23,229 nucleotides of DNA, from positions 1-23,229 of IMG/VR virus record IMGVR_UViG_3300036761_002433; one strand, written 5' to 3'. This document shows, in pieces, positions 1-6,248 of the stretch. The position numbers were made by a program, and so were the translations under genes. Under the pieces are notes generated by a model, which worked only from the letters and a program-made list of their open reading frames with translations, did no database searches and was not told the origin of the DNA. Origin of the DNA: a virus. The number at the start of each line of letters is the position of its first letter. Position 1 is the stretch's first letter.

Positions 1-246
1 GGCGGATGGGTTAGGCGAGTTGTTGTCGAGGCGCGTGTTCGCCGTGGTGATAGGCGTGTTCGCCTCGGTGCCGACGGTCGTGCGGTTCAGGATGAACCGT
101 AGTCCGGCTGCCGATGTCGCCGCAGTGTTGCCGATGTGGAAGCCGCGAACCCTGCAACGCACGGTTGCGGCCACGATGCCCACCTGAGACTTCGGCGCGG
201 CGGCTCCTGCCGTGGCGTTTACTGCCGCGAATGCTGCTCCTGCCAT
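1..246 (-). CDS. Small beta-rich phage structural protein, partial (3' end off window)
   Basis: The frame is open from an ATG at 246 to the left edge, giving 82 residues without a stop, so the C-terminus lies outside the window. A strong AAGGAGG ribosome binding site lies about 8 bases before the ATG. The protein begins MAGAAFAAVNATAG and continues with Ala, Thr and Asn-rich sequence including RFILNRTTVGTEANTPITT. This composition is typical of small beta-rich head decoration or fibre proteins, but I do not recognise a named family. It is the most downstream visible gene of the leftward head operon, 15 bases after the stop of the 45-residue gene. Position and composition suggest a virion role; this is inference. 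The sequence on the opposite strand here reads as long open frames only because of the high GC content. Confidence 0.72.
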   Translation of the reverse strand, partial: MAGAAFAAVNATAGAAAPKSQVGIVAATVRCRVRGFHIGNTAATSAAGLRFILNRTTVGTEANTPITTANTRLDNNSPNPSA

Positions 247-261
247 GACTTATCCCTCCTT

Positions 262-399
262 CTACGGGTCGAGCGCTGCCGCGATAACGGCGAGCGTCGG
301 GTCGACGGGTTGCGCGATGTACTCGCGTTTGATGATGGTCCCTTCCGAATCCCGGACGATGAGTTCATCGCCCGTGACCTCCGTACTCGTCTCGGCCAT
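262..399 (-). CDS. Small head-module protein, 45 aa, unknown function
   Basis: A 45-residue protein starting MAETSTEVTGDELIV and ending AVIAAALDP. Its ATG at 399 overlaps the stop codon of the upstream gene in the TGATG arrangement, so translation is probably coupled, and the upstream GAGGGAGG sequence can serve as its ribosome binding site. The middle (IVRDSEGTIIKREYIAQPVDPT) reads as alternating polar and hydrophobic strands. I do not recognise the family. The compact spacing to both neighbours and the high-GC third codon positions are the reasons to accept it as a gene despite its length. Its place in the head operon suggests a small virion or assembly component. Confidence 0.6.
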   Translation of the reverse strand: MAETSTEVTGDELIVRDSEGTIIKREYIAQPVDPTLAVIAAALDP

Positions 400-734
400 C
401 AGTCCTCCCTCACGAACAGCGTGCCCGACAGGTTTGCTGCCGCGCTCGCGGTGGCGGTGAGCAAGTTCCCCGCTACGGCCGAGTGCAGCCCCTCCCCCAG
501 GTCGATGACGAACGGCGTGTTCGCCGCGAGCACGGGGGTGACGAAGATGGTCGCTCCGGCGGTGTTGTCCTTGAACGTCACCGCCGCTGCGGCCGATACG
601 GCGATAGCCATACCCGTCAGGCGGAAGCGTTTGCCCGCCGTCGTCGTGTGCACGGTCGTCTCGGAGGAGATAGCGGTAGCCGTGAAGAAGTCCTGCGGGT
701 ACCCGCCTGAGAACGCTCCGCCGCTCGACGCCAT
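399..734 (-). CDS. Beta-rich small structural protein, 111 aa
   Basis: The protein begins MASSGGAFSGGYPQDFF and is rich in Ala, Thr, Val and Gly, with short alternating strands such as KRFRLTGMAIAVS and ATIFVTPVLAANT. No signal peptide or membrane segment is evident. I chose the ATG at 734 over the TTG one codon earlier because GGAG lies 7 bases upstream of it. It lies five bases after the preceding gene's stop and overlaps the following 45-residue gene by one base. The composition resembles phage head decoration, fibre or receptor-like beta proteins. No specific family is recognised, so a virion role is inferred from composition and neighbours only. Confidence 0.7.
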   Translation of the reverse strand: MASSGGAFSGGYPQDFFTATAISSETTVHTTTAGKRFRLTGMAIAVSAAAAVTFKDNTAGATIFVTPVLAANTPFVIDLGEGLHSAVAGNLLTATASAAANLSGTLFVRED

Positions 735-738
735 CAAC

Positions 739-1098
739 TCACTCCGTCAGGTCGAACCACAGGTAGTTGAAGGTCGTCGATGCCGCGTCCTGCGATGCGG
801 TCCCCTGCGTCGCCCTCAGCGTCACAGTGTTCGCCGACACCTGCACGACCGCCCACAACACGTCGGCAGCTACGGCCGTGGCCGGAGCCGCAATCACGAT
901 GTCACCCGCAGCGACACCCGTGATGGTCACCGCGACTTCGACGATGTCGCCGACCGTCGCCGTGCCCGCCGGGAAGTCCACCGCTACGGTTCCAGCGGTG
1001 ATGCCCCAGATGGCGGAGCCCCTCGTGGCGTTGACCTGTAGAGCGTCGAGCACGCCGATGCCGCCGGGAACCCCGGCGACCTGTCCTCGTGATGGCAT
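739..1098 (-). CDS. Beta-rich head or decoration-type protein, 119 aa
   Basis: The protein begins MPSRGQVAGVPGGIG and is dominated by Ala, Val, Thr and Gly. Its C-terminal part reads ANTVTLRATQGTASQDAA and ends in an aromatic NYLWFDLTE tail. Long runs of alternating hydrophobic residues (VGDIVEVAVTITGVAAGDIVI) indicate a beta-sandwich-like fold. It starts three bases after the previous stop, with a purine-rich AAGGGGG upstream of the ATG. Together with its two downstream neighbours it forms a set of small beta proteins behind the capsid gene, as expected for decoration or head-completion proteins. I cannot name the family. No catalytic motif is visible. Confidence 0.7.
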   Translation of the reverse strand: MPSRGQVAGVPGGIGVLDALQVNATRGSAIWGITAGTVAVDFPAGTATVGDIVEVAVTITGVAAGDIVIAAPATAVAADVLWAVVQVSANTVTLRATQGTASQDAASTTFNYLWFDLTE

Positions 1099-1101
1099 AA
1101 G

Positions 1102-1347
1102 TTAGGCCCCCTTCTTGGTGGTGCGCTTCGCTGTGGACTTCTTCGCTGCGGGCATCTTCGCCGACGGCTTCACCACTCTCAGCTTCGCCGGAGCGCTGGC
1201 CGGGCCATCATCGTCGGCAGCCAGAACGATGCGCCCCTCGTCCAGGAGCACGTCGCGCTCGTGATTCGCGAGACCGACACCGATGATGTCGTCGCCCTTC
1301 TTGAACTCCACCCCGCCGTAGACCCCGTCTTCAGCCGCTCGTAGCAT
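1102..1347 (-). CDS. Small head-module protein with Lys-rich tail, 81 aa
   Basis: The start is set at the ATG at 1347, which has AAGGAGA 6 bases upstream and overlaps the previous gene by 17 bases. A longer frame to 1434 gives only an Arg-rich artefact. The first half (MLRAAEDGVYGGVEFKKGDD) looks like a small globular domain. The C-terminal 30 residues are almost entirely Lys, Ala, Thr, Ser and Pro, ending KKSTAKRTTKKGA, resembling a histone H1-like basic tail. Such tails occur on some phage head proteins and could contact DNA, which is inference here. The position two genes after the capsid protein suggests a head-completion or connector role. Confidence 0.72.
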   Translation of the reverse strand: MLRAAEDGVYGGVEFKKGDDIIGVGLANHERDVLLDEGRIVLAADDDGPASAPAKLRVVKPSAKMPAAKKSTAKRTTKKGA

Positions 1348-1564
1348 CAACCGTCTCCTTCGCCTTGCGCGCGCGAGAGGGCTCGGGCTTGGACGCGGGC
1401 TCCGCGTAGATGACTTCCTTGACGTAGCCCTCATTCACCCACGCTCGCAGAGAGCGCCAATCCCAGGTCTCCGCCTCGGGGACCATGTCGCCCCGCTCGC
1501 GGTACACCGGGTCACCGTTCTCGTCGGTCCCCATGTAAAGTCGTCGTTCCGCTCGGTACGCCAT
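1331..1564 (-). CDS. Small head or connector protein, 77 aa
   Basis: The protein begins MAYRAERRLYMGTDENGDPV and ends with a polar SRARKAKETVDATSG tail. The ATG at 1564 is preferred over one at 1606 because GGGAGG lies 6 bases upstream. That ribosome binding site lies in the 3' arm of a small hairpin (see 1571-1602). The middle contains ETWDWRSLRAWVNEGYVKEV, a compact aromatic helix. It follows the major capsid gene directly and overlaps the next gene by 17 bases. I do not recognise the family. Small proteins of this size between capsid and head-completion genes are common in phages. Confidence 0.72.
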   Translation of the reverse strand: MAYRAERRLYMGTDENGDPVYRERGDMVPEAETWDWRSLRAWVNEGYVKEVIYAEPASKPEPSRARKAKETVDATSG

Positions 1565-1570
1565 CTTGTT

Positions 1571-1602
1571 CCTCCCCCGAGGGAGGGGCCCCGAAGGACC
1601 CC
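1571..1602 (-). promoter_or_regulatory. Two alternative hairpins after the capsid gene, one covering a ribosome binding site
   Basis: On the minus strand, just after the capsid stop, GGGGTCC-TTCG-GGGCCCC (1602 to 1585) forms a 7-bp stem with one G-T pair, closed by a C(UUCG)G tetraloop, a very stable RNA loop. Immediately after it, CCTCCC-TCGG-GGGAGG (1586 to 1571) forms a 6-bp stem whose 3' arm is the ribosome binding site of the 77-residue gene. The two stems share two bases, so they compete. There is no T-run, so this is not a classical terminator. It may lower expression of the genes behind the capsid gene or protect the capsid mRNA end. The structure is seen; the function is inferred. 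Confidence 0.45.
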
Positions 1603-1617
1603 CCACCCGACTCCCTC

Positions 1618-2607
1618 TTAGGCGACCGCCGTCAGGAACATCTGCCCCAACTCGGGGGCAACCTGCTTCAGCGAGAAGGCCATCTCACCTTCGACTCGGT
1701 CGGCGTTCAACTGGTCCATGCGGAAGGTCTTGATGCGCGAGCCCATGATTCCGGCCCCCGTGTAGCCGGTCCACGAGAACGTGTATCCGGCGGACGGTTG
1801 CATCAGTCCGGGGTTGGAGGGCGAGTACAGGAGCAGCGCGTTCTTCCCGAACATGAACGACGTCGCCTCCGCCTGACCCTCTGCGTTGGTCGACGCCACG
1901 CCGTAGGACACGACGACCTTGTCGATTTCGCACAAGGAAGCGAGCAGGTCCGTGGAGACCTCGCCACGCTGCGTGTACTTCACGCGGTCGAGGAACTCCG
2001 GGTGGTCCTGCAACACACGCCATACGTGCGCACCCAAGACCAAGACGTTCGGGCGGTAGCCCGTCTTCTCAGCCATCAGGATGCGCTGCTTGCGGAGGTC
2101 CTCGATGGGCGTCGAGCCCGCCGCGTCCCACTGCTTGAACTGGTTCGCGCCCGGCGCTCCAGCGACCCCGGTGAGGTTCGCACCGTTCCCGCCGGTCCAG
2201 CCCGAGCCCGTCACGAAATACTGGGCGGCCCACAGGAGGTCCCGCTTCAGCAGGAGCTGTGTGGTCACCCACATCGTGGCGTCGCGGTCCATCGAGATGA
2301 CTGAGTCCGCGTTGGCCCGAATCTGGTCATCCACGTCCTTGTGGATGGCATACACCACGGCCGCGTACGAGTCCGTGGACAGGTGCCAGCCGCCTCCGGC
2401 TGACTCGGTGCCCGGCGCTCGGACCTCGGCCTCGGAACGGTACCAGTCGTCCCGCTGGTACTTGAAATACAGGTTCGACTGCTGCGGCACGGGGATGTTG
2501 GGGAACACCTGGTCCGCGACGAAGTTCGATTGCTGCTGCGCCCATGCGACCGAGATGTTCGTCAGCGGCACATTGACATGGACGTCTGATGCGGTTGGGG
2601 TCGGCAT
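1618..2607 (-). CDS. Major capsid protein
   Basis: A 329-residue protein beginning MPTPTASDVHVNVPLTNIS. The N-terminal region with FVADQVFPNIPVPQQSNLYF, followed by YQRDDWYRSEAEVRAPGTES, matches the style of major capsid proteins of many actinobacterial and related phages of the HK97 fold. In these, FPxxPV is followed by a strand and an E-loop region. Further support comes from the segment with LVLGAHVWRVLQDHPEFLDR, and from the C-terminal IKTFRMDQLNADRVEGEMAF, typical of the last capsid strands. A GGAG ribosome binding site lies 7 bases before the ATG. It follows scaffold and decoration genes, the usual order. There is no long N-terminal delta domain, consistent with a separate scaffold gene. 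Confidence 0.87.
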   Translation of the reverse strand: MPTPTASDVHVNVPLTNISVAWAQQQSNFVADQVFPNIPVPQQSNLYFKYQRDDWYRSEAEVRAPGTESAGGGWHLSTDSYAAVVYAIHKDVDDQIRANADSVISMDRDATMWVTTQLLLKRDLLWAAQYFVTGSGWTGGNGANLTGVAGAPGANQFKQWDAAGSTPIEDLRKQRILMAEKTGYRPNVLVLGAHVWRVLQDHPEFLDRVKYTQRGEVSTDLLASLCEIDKVVVSYGVASTNAEGQAEATSFMFGKNALLLYSPSNPGLMQPSAGYTFSWTGYTGAGIMGSRIKTFRMDQLNADRVEGEMAFSLKQVAPELGQMFLTAVA

Positions 2608-2633
2608 CTGTCATCTCCTCTCGATGTGCTCGC

Positions 2634-3035
2634 TTACGAAACGGGGTTCGGTCCGGGATTGATGCAGTCGATGATGGCCTTGAAGACGTCACCGCTGCTG
2701 CTGCTCTGCATCGCCTGTCCGTAGATGAACTCGGTCGGGCCGGTACCGAGCGCCTGGGCCGCGATGGCCGTCCCGTTCGATGACCGGATGCGCCCGGTGA
2801 CGCCCCCCGCCGTGATGGTGCCGCCGGAGAGGAACTTGGTGACGCCCAACACGCGCACGGTCGCGGCCTGCCCGGAGGTCGGCTTGTTCTGAAGAACGCC
2901 GACCGGAACATCGGTCGCGGCTGCGACCAATACCGCCGCGCCCGCCGCGTCGAGCTTCACACCCTTGAACTGATGGGTGCTCAGGTCCGCCCCCGCGATG
3001 AGGGTGATGTCCTGGTAGAAGTTGTCAGCGGCCAT
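2634..3035 (-). CDS. Capsid decoration/stabilisation-type protein (DUF2190-like)
   Basis: A 133-residue protein with the pattern GADLSTHQFKGVKLDAAG, then VPVGVLQNKPTSGQAATVRVLGVTKF. It matches my memory of DUF2190-like phage proteins, whose core is a small beta barrel with a GVLqn-P-G-xatV-V-GvtK signature. Relatives lie next to capsid genes and are thought to decorate or stabilise the shell. It lies directly between scaffold and major capsid genes. Its ATG overlaps the scaffold stop (TGATG), which implies coupled translation. The C-terminus ends in a Pro and Asn-rich CINPGPNPVS. No trimerisation or enzymatic motif is seen. The family assignment is by eye. Confidence 0.68.
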   Translation of the reverse strand: MAADNFYQDITLIAGADLSTHQFKGVKLDAAGAAVLVAAATDVPVGVLQNKPTSGQAATVRVLGVTKFLSGGTITAGGVTGRIRSSNGTAIAAQALGTGPTEFIYGQAMQSSSSGDVFKAIIDCINPGPNPVS

Positions 3036-3616
3036 CAGGCCTTCGCCTCCTTCTCACGCAGCGACTCCGCGTAGAGCTTCGCGCCCTCTTCGGTCTCCAA
3101 GACCTTCGAGTACGCGCTCGCGTAGTCCGTGTCCGACGCCTTGGACATGTGGTCCTTGGCGAGTGCATCCAGTCGGTTCTCCGCACCGCTCGTCGCGGGC
3201 AAGGACTTGCCGATACTGGAGAACAGCGCCGAGTTGGAGGCGAGCGTCTCCGCTCCGTCGAGCACCTTCTCGACCCCCGCTGCAACCTCCGGGTCGAGCT
3301 TGCGGAGCTTCTGCAAGGTCGCACCGAAGTCCTGCGGGTCAAGCCCGACGTGCGCCCAACCCCTCGCCTTCGCGATGGCCTCGGCCGTCTCCTTCTCCGC
3401 GACCATGGTCTCGACCGACTTCTGAAGCTCCTCGCGCTGCGAGCGCTCGGTCTCCAGCAGGGTCCGCACGGCCTCGGGCACGCCCTTCAACAGCTCGTCT
3501 TCCGTCCCAGCGGGCTCGGTCTTCGCGCCGATGCTCTCGATGGCCTTGAGGACCTCTTCCGGGGCCTCGGCCTTCTCCAGGAACTCACGGACGATGTCCG
3601 GCAGTTCGTTGCTCAT
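3035..3616 (-). CDS. Predicted short scaffold isoform from an internal in-frame start (193 aa)
   Basis: Inside the scaffold gene, codon 110 is an ATG preceded by AAGGAGGAGAG, among the strongest ribosome binding sites in the window, with 4 bases between GGAGG and ATG. It is in frame with the long protein. The product MSNELPDIVREFLEKAEAPE onward would lack the zinc ribbon and keep the whole helical scaffold part. Nested scaffold products from internal starts are known in other phages, for example lambda C and Nu3. The site is seen in the sequence; its use is predicted. A purine-rich Glu/Gly-coding stretch (SEGGEM) could create such a site by chance, which limits confidence. Confidence 0.5.
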   Translation of the reverse strand: MSNELPDIVREFLEKAEAPEEVLKAIESIGAKTEPAGTEDELLKGVPEAVRTLLETERSQREELQKSVETMVAEKETAEAIAKARGWAHVGLDPQDFGATLQKLRKLDPEVAAGVEKVLDGAETLASNSALFSSIGKSLPATSGAENRLDALAKDHMSKASDTDYASAYSKVLETEEGAKLYAESLREKEAKA

Positions 3617-3943
3617 CTCTCCTCCTTCGCTCTTGCTCGTCCCACGCTTGGTGACTACATCTCCGAGCGCCTTGTACAACGCCTGCAAACGCGACACGCG
3701 CGCCTGCACCGACTCGGTCGACTTCTTCATCCCAGCCCCGCAATCGGGGCAGTACGAATCGGCCGACGGTACGGTCGCCCCACAACTCGGGCACGTCTTC
3801 GTCGCCGCCTTCAGCAGTTCCTCGACTTCGCGGGTAAGCCCGTTGTCGGCGCTCTTCATCAGCAACCACCCCTCTTCGAGGGTCGCCGGATGGTCCACGC
3901 CACTCGTTTCATGAATATCCAGCCCATCCAGTCTCCCGGCCAT
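3035..3943 (-). CDS. Capsid assembly scaffold protein with N-terminal zinc ribbon
   Basis: A 302-residue protein. Residues 1-30 (GVDHPATLEEGWLLMKS) resemble the vDrPA...K segment found next to XkdF-type proteases. Residues 51-68 hold two CxxC pairs (C51, C54, C65, C68), a clear zinc ribbon. From about residue 110 the protein is highly charged and helical, with a Glu and Lys-rich stretch around ERSQREELQKSVETMVAEKE, a likely coiled coil. It ends AESLREKEAKA. Charge, helicity and position directly before decoration and capsid genes are those of a scaffold. AGAGGTGA lies upstream of the ATG at 3943. A strong internal start at 3616 probably yields a second, shorter product (separate entry). The zinc ribbon is unusual for a scaffold and may bind the portal, the protease or nucleic acid; this is inference. 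Confidence 0.76.
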   Translation of the reverse strand: MAGRLDGLDIHETSGVDHPATLEEGWLLMKSADNGLTREVEELLKAATKTCPSCGATVPSADSYCPDCGAGMKKSTESVQARVSRLQALYKALGDVVTKRGTSKSEGGEMSNELPDIVREFLEKAEAPEEVLKAIESIGAKTEPAGTEDELLKGVPEAVRTLLETERSQREELQKSVETMVAEKETAEAIAKARGWAHVGLDPQDFGATLQKLRKLDPEVAAGVEKVLDGAETLASNSALFSSIGKSLPATSGAENRLDALAKDHMSKASDTDYASAYSKVLETEEGAKLYAESLREKEAKA

Positions 3944-4026
3944 CAGCTCACCTCTTTCGCACGCCGCATCTGTGCCGTCAATCCTTCGCGCTGGCGCTCG
4001 ACCTCATCAGGGATACGCCAGCACAA
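3943..4026 (-). CDS. Possible tiny coupled ORF upstream of scaffold, 27 aa
   Basis: A short frame with a TTG start reads (M)CWRIPDEVERQREGLTAQM and ends in a TGA that overlaps the scaffold ATG as TGATG. The composition is protein-like (helical, charged) and the overlap is the same as between true genes here. Against it are the rare start, the lack of a clear ribosome binding site and the length. It could be a leader peptide that couples to scaffold translation, or the remnant of a gene cut when the plus-strand block was placed next to it. I do not recognise it. Confidence 0.28.
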   Translation of the reverse strand: MCWRIPDEVERQREGLTAQMRRAKEVS

Positions 4027-4108
4027 GGTCGTCAGCCATGCTCACCATCCTGATTCGTAAGGGGGACGGAACCGACCCGTAACGCGCGAGAACTTGCACA
4101 TCGGGAGG

Positions 4109-4150
4109 TTGAGACAAGCGTCTCGTTCCGGTATAGGATGTAGGTGGAGG
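4109..4150 (+). promoter_or_regulatory. Promoter with operator-like inverted repeat (site 1 of 4)
   Basis: TTGAGA (4109-4114) and TATAGG (4132-4137) are separated by 17 bases, a good match to a sigma-70-type promoter, just upstream of the first plus-strand gene. The inverted repeat GAGAC-AAGC-GTCTC (4111-4124) overlaps the -35 box and the spacer, where a repressor could block polymerase. AGGTGGAGG at 4142-4150 follows and includes the ribosome binding site of the 72-residue gene. The site lies in the only sizeable divergent gap (about 130 to 215 bases), so it may also influence leftward expression of the scaffold genes, for which I see no convincing promoter. Three related sites follow downstream. 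Confidence 0.6.
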
Positions 4151-4158
4151 TGAGCGGA

Positions 4159-4377
4159 ATGACCGCATACAAGCTCTATGTGATGACGAGCGAAGGTGGC
4201 CGATGGGTCACCAACGGGCTCAAGTTCGACACGGTCGAGGAGACGCTCGCGGCCGGGCGCGACCTCTTCGGTCGCTGGATGCTCGTGACCGACTTCATCG
4301 TGGTCGAATCCGATGGAGAAGACGCGCCCACCGACGAGGCCAGACTCGCGGCTCGGGGAATCCTGGGGAGGCGCTGA
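4159..4377 (+). CDS. Small phage protein, 72 aa, unknown function
   Basis: The start is the ATG at 4159 with GGAGGTGA 5 bases upstream; an earlier GTG would place the ribosome binding site inside the gene. The protein begins MTAYKLYVMTSEGGRWVTNG and has alternating strand and helix character (VTDFIVVESDGEDAP, then a helix EARLAARGILGRR). No known motif is visible. It is the first gene of the rightward block, directly behind the best promoter in the window, and its TGA overlaps the next ATG. Small genes of this kind in separate, regulated blocks are often early or accessory phage genes; this is inference. Confidence 0.72.
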   Translation: MTAYKLYVMTSEGGRWVTNGLKFDTVEETLAAGRDLFGRWMLVTDFIVVESDGEDAPTDEARLAARGILGRR

Positions 4378-4481
4378 TGAGGGTCGCTCTCATCCGCTGG
4401 CTCATCCGGGCCGCGTGGCGCTTGGGCTACTTGCCCGGCTGCTGCTCCTATCACGACCCGCTTCTGAGGGAGGAACGATGA
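4377..4481 (+). CDS. Very small protein, 34 aa, unknown
   Basis: MRVALIRWLIRAAWRLGYLP, followed by a Cys-Cys segment and LLREER. The ATG at 4377 overlaps the previous stop (TGATG) and its own TGA overlaps the next ATG (ATGA), so the three genes form a coupled chain. The first 18 residues are an amphipathic or membrane-seeking helix with Arg and Trp (LIRWLIRAAWRL). This could interact with the membrane, but it is too short to be sure. The overlaps on both sides are the main evidence that it is translated. No family is recognised. Confidence 0.45.
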   Translation: MRVALIRWLIRAAWRLGYLPGCCSYHDPLLREER

Positions 4482-4633
4482 GGGTTTACACCGTCATCCG
4501 CACCAACGTCCGCACCTACTTCGTGGAGCAGGTCGGCGACTGGCCGTCGGAGGTCTACCGCGAGGTGGAGCTTCGCGGCGAGCGCATCCTATCGGTCGTG
4601 AGCGGGCTGCCCCGGGGCGATTACGAGGGGTGA
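4478..4633 (+). CDS. Small protein, 51 aa, unknown
   Basis: The protein starts MRVYTVIRTNVRTYFVEQVG and contains EVYREVELRGERILSVVSG. It starts in an ATGA overlap with the preceding gene and has GAGGAACG as ribosome binding site. The predicted structure is a small beta sheet with one helix. No motif is recognised. It ends five bases before the second GAGAC operator-like repeat, so transcription of the next gene may be controlled separately. Confidence 0.58.
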   Translation: MRVYTVIRTNVRTYFVEQVGDWPSEVYREVELRGERILSVVSGLPRGDYEG

Positions 4634-4637
4634 CGCC

Positions 4638-4669
4638 GAGACGCTTGTCTCGTGTACTCTAGGTGGAGG
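4638..4669 (+). promoter_or_regulatory. Operator-like inverted repeat with -10-like box (site 2 of 4)
   Basis: GAGAC-GCTT-GTCTC (4638-4651) is a perfect inverted repeat and is the exact reverse complement of the repeat at site 1. TACTCT (4655-4660) could be a -10 box, and AGGTGGAGG follows with the ribosome binding site of the 425-residue gene. A standard -35 box is not clear; TGACGC lies 18 bases upstream of TACTCT. Recurrence of the whole arrangement at four gene starts supports a regulatory role. A promoter bound by a phage-encoded regulator is the simplest reading. An mRNA-level element is an alternative, because the site also abuts the ribosome binding site. Confidence 0.5.
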
Positions 4670-4675
4670 TTGTGA

Positions 4676-5953
4676 ATGACCGAGTACCGCATCCCCGCAG
4701 CGAACTGGCCGGGCGTCGAGCGCAAGCTGCTCCGCCTGGCTAAGGTCGCGACCAAGGTGGGCGCTGAAGCGCCGACCTGGAACAAAGTAGGCGAGGAGCA
4801 GGTCCCGCTCGTCGCGCGCAACGGTGGCTACGACGCGGACGAGCTGGGCTACAGCAGGACCCGCGAGGTCGCCGAACCCGGCCCCAACGACCGGGTCGTC
4901 GGCATGCGCACCTACTTCCTGGTCGAGGTGGCCGGTCCCGCCCCGAAGCTCGCGGGCTGGACCTTCGCCGCGACCCTGCAGAACGTGCCAGAGGTGGGCA
5001 ACATCCTGCGCACCCTGCCCGACGTGACCGTGCCCGAACGGTTCCGGTCCGCCGCCCCATGGTGCGAATACTGCCAGCTCGACCGTCGGCGGAAAGACAC
5101 GTTCGTCGTGACCAACGCCGACACGGGCGAGTGGAAGCAGGTCGGGCGGAACTGCCTGAAGGACTTCCTCGGATGGGAATCTCCCGAGCAACTCGCGTCC
5201 TACGCGGAAGCACTTGCCGCGCTGGACGAGGACCTGCGGCGCGCGAGCGAGTACTTCGGCGTGGCCGACGAGGAGGTCGTGTCCACCAGTGGGTTCGCAA
5301 CCATCGTCGCGGCGCTCGTTCGCGAGGACGGCTGGCTCTCGAAGTCCAAGGCCGAGGAGTACGGCGGTCGGCCCACGGCCGAGCGCGCGCGGAACCAGTA
5401 CTTCGGCACGAGCCCCACCGACGACCACGACGTCAAGCTCGACAACGCGACCGTGACCGAGGCTGACGAAACCGAGGCCGACGTCGCGCTGACGTGGGCG
5501 CGAGACCTGACCGATGAGGAGCTGGCCGACAACGACTTCCTGTGGAACCTGAAGGTCGCGACCGCGACCGAGTACGCGCCCGTGCGCGCGACCGGAATCC
5601 TCGCGGCGGTGTTCGTCGCCAAGAAGTACCGCGACGAAGACGCGCAGGAGCAGGCCGAGCGGCCCGAATCCAACTGGTTCGGCGAGGTGAAGAAGCGCGA
5701 GACCTGGCGGCTGACCGTCGTGTTCGAGAACTTCTACCAGGGCTACTACGGCACGACGCAGCTCGTGAAGTTCGCGGATGAGGCGGGCAACGTCGCGACC
5801 TGGTTCAACACGGGCTCGACCACCGCCGAGGTCGGCGTCACCTACGACGTGACCGCGACCGTGAAGGCGTTCGACACCTACGAAGACCAGAAGCAGACGA
5901 TTCTCACACGGGCGAAGCTCGTGGCCGTCGAGGAGGAGGTTGTCAGTGGGTGA
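4676..5953 (+). CDS. Zinc-binding, OB-fold-like phage/plasmid protein, 425 aa
   Basis: The N-terminal 125 residues begin MTEYRIPAANWPGVERKLLR and have no recognised motif. A zinc-binding segment follows: WCEYC (C130, C133), then KDTFVV and VGRNCLKDFLG (C160). This pattern is familiar to me from uncharacterised phage, plasmid and archaeal proteins. Residues about 337-418 are beta-rich (TWRLTVVFENFYQGYYGTTQ, later TYDVTATVKAFDTYEDQKQT and TRAKLV) and look like an OB fold, so nucleic-acid binding is likely. A strong GGAGG lies 6 bases before the ATG. It is the largest gene of the rightward block and follows operator site 2. The opposite strand carries a 520-codon open frame that I regard as a shadow. 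The exact function is unknown; single-stranded DNA binding or a replication accessory role is inference. Confidence 0.78.
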   Translation: MTEYRIPAANWPGVERKLLRLAKVATKVGAEAPTWNKVGEEQVPLVARNGGYDADELGYSRTREVAEPGPNDRVVGMRTYFLVEVAGPAPKLAGWTFAATLQNVPEVGNILRTLPDVTVPERFRSAAPWCEYCQLDRRRKDTFVVTNADTGEWKQVGRNCLKDFLGWESPEQLASYAEALAALDEDLRRASEYFGVADEEVVSTSGFATIVAALVREDGWLSKSKAEEYGGRPTAERARNQYFGTSPTDDHDVKLDNATVTEADETEADVALTWARDLTDEELADNDFLWNLKVATATEYAPVRATGILAAVFVAKKYRDEDAQEQAERPESNWFGEVKKRETWRLTVVFENFYQGYYGTTQLVKFADEAGNVATWFNTGSTTAEVGVTYDVTATVKAFDTYEDQKQTILTRAKLVAVEEEVVSG

Positions 5954-6248
5954 CGGGGAAATAGAGGAGTACGACGGGCGCGAAGAATCTGCACTACTCG
6001 ACGCGCGAGCCGAAGCGATGGAGAGGGGAGACATTGAAATGGGGAAGAAGCTGACCGAGGAGGAGCAGCTCAACCAGCTACGCGAGGACGTCTTCTTCGC
6101 GGGCAAGCGCGCGGAGGACAAGGAGCGCGCCGCGCTGGTGCGGTTCCGCAAGGCCGTGCAGCGCGCGCTGACGACGGACGGGCTCGGCCCGGTACAGCTC
6201 GTCGGCGTTATCCGCGACTACGCCGAGGAGGCCGAGACACCTGTCTGA
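5946..6248 (+). CDS. Charged helical protein, 100 aa, unknown
   Basis: The GTG at 5946 is preferred because GGAGGAGG lies 6 bases upstream; a TTG two codons earlier is possible. The start overlaps the end of the 425-residue gene by 8 bases. The protein is mostly helical and very charged (ESALLDARAEAMERGD, then EEEQLNQLREDVFFAGKRAE), a likely coiled coil, and ends VIRDYAEEAETPV. The last codons, GAG ACA CCT GTC TGA, lie inside operator repeat site 3, so the C-terminal ETPV is written by the regulatory repeat. An internal ATG at 6039 is a weaker alternative start. No family is recognised. Confidence 0.65.
   Translation: MGDGEIEEYDGREESALLDARAEAMERGDIEMGKKLTEEEQLNQLREDVFFAGKRAEDKERAALVRFRKAVQRALTTDGLGPVQLVGVIRDYAEEAETPV

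Noticed and set aside
136-1041. Long plus-strand open frame of 301 codons
   Set aside because: It runs antisense to four small minus-strand genes that have good ribosome binding sites and overlapping starts and stops. The product is Arg and His-rich, as expected for a GC-rich shadow frame.
3149-4060. Plus-strand open frame of 303 codons opposite the scaffold
   Set aside because: It is the antisense shadow of a scaffold gene with a clear zinc ribbon, helical composition and ribosome binding sites. The product is Leu and Arg-rich.
4589-6151. Minus-strand open frame of 520 codons
   Set aside because: It lies antisense to the 425-residue zinc/OB protein and two other plus-strand genes. Its translation is low-complexity Leu, Gly, Arg and Val-rich, with no motif and no ribosome binding site.
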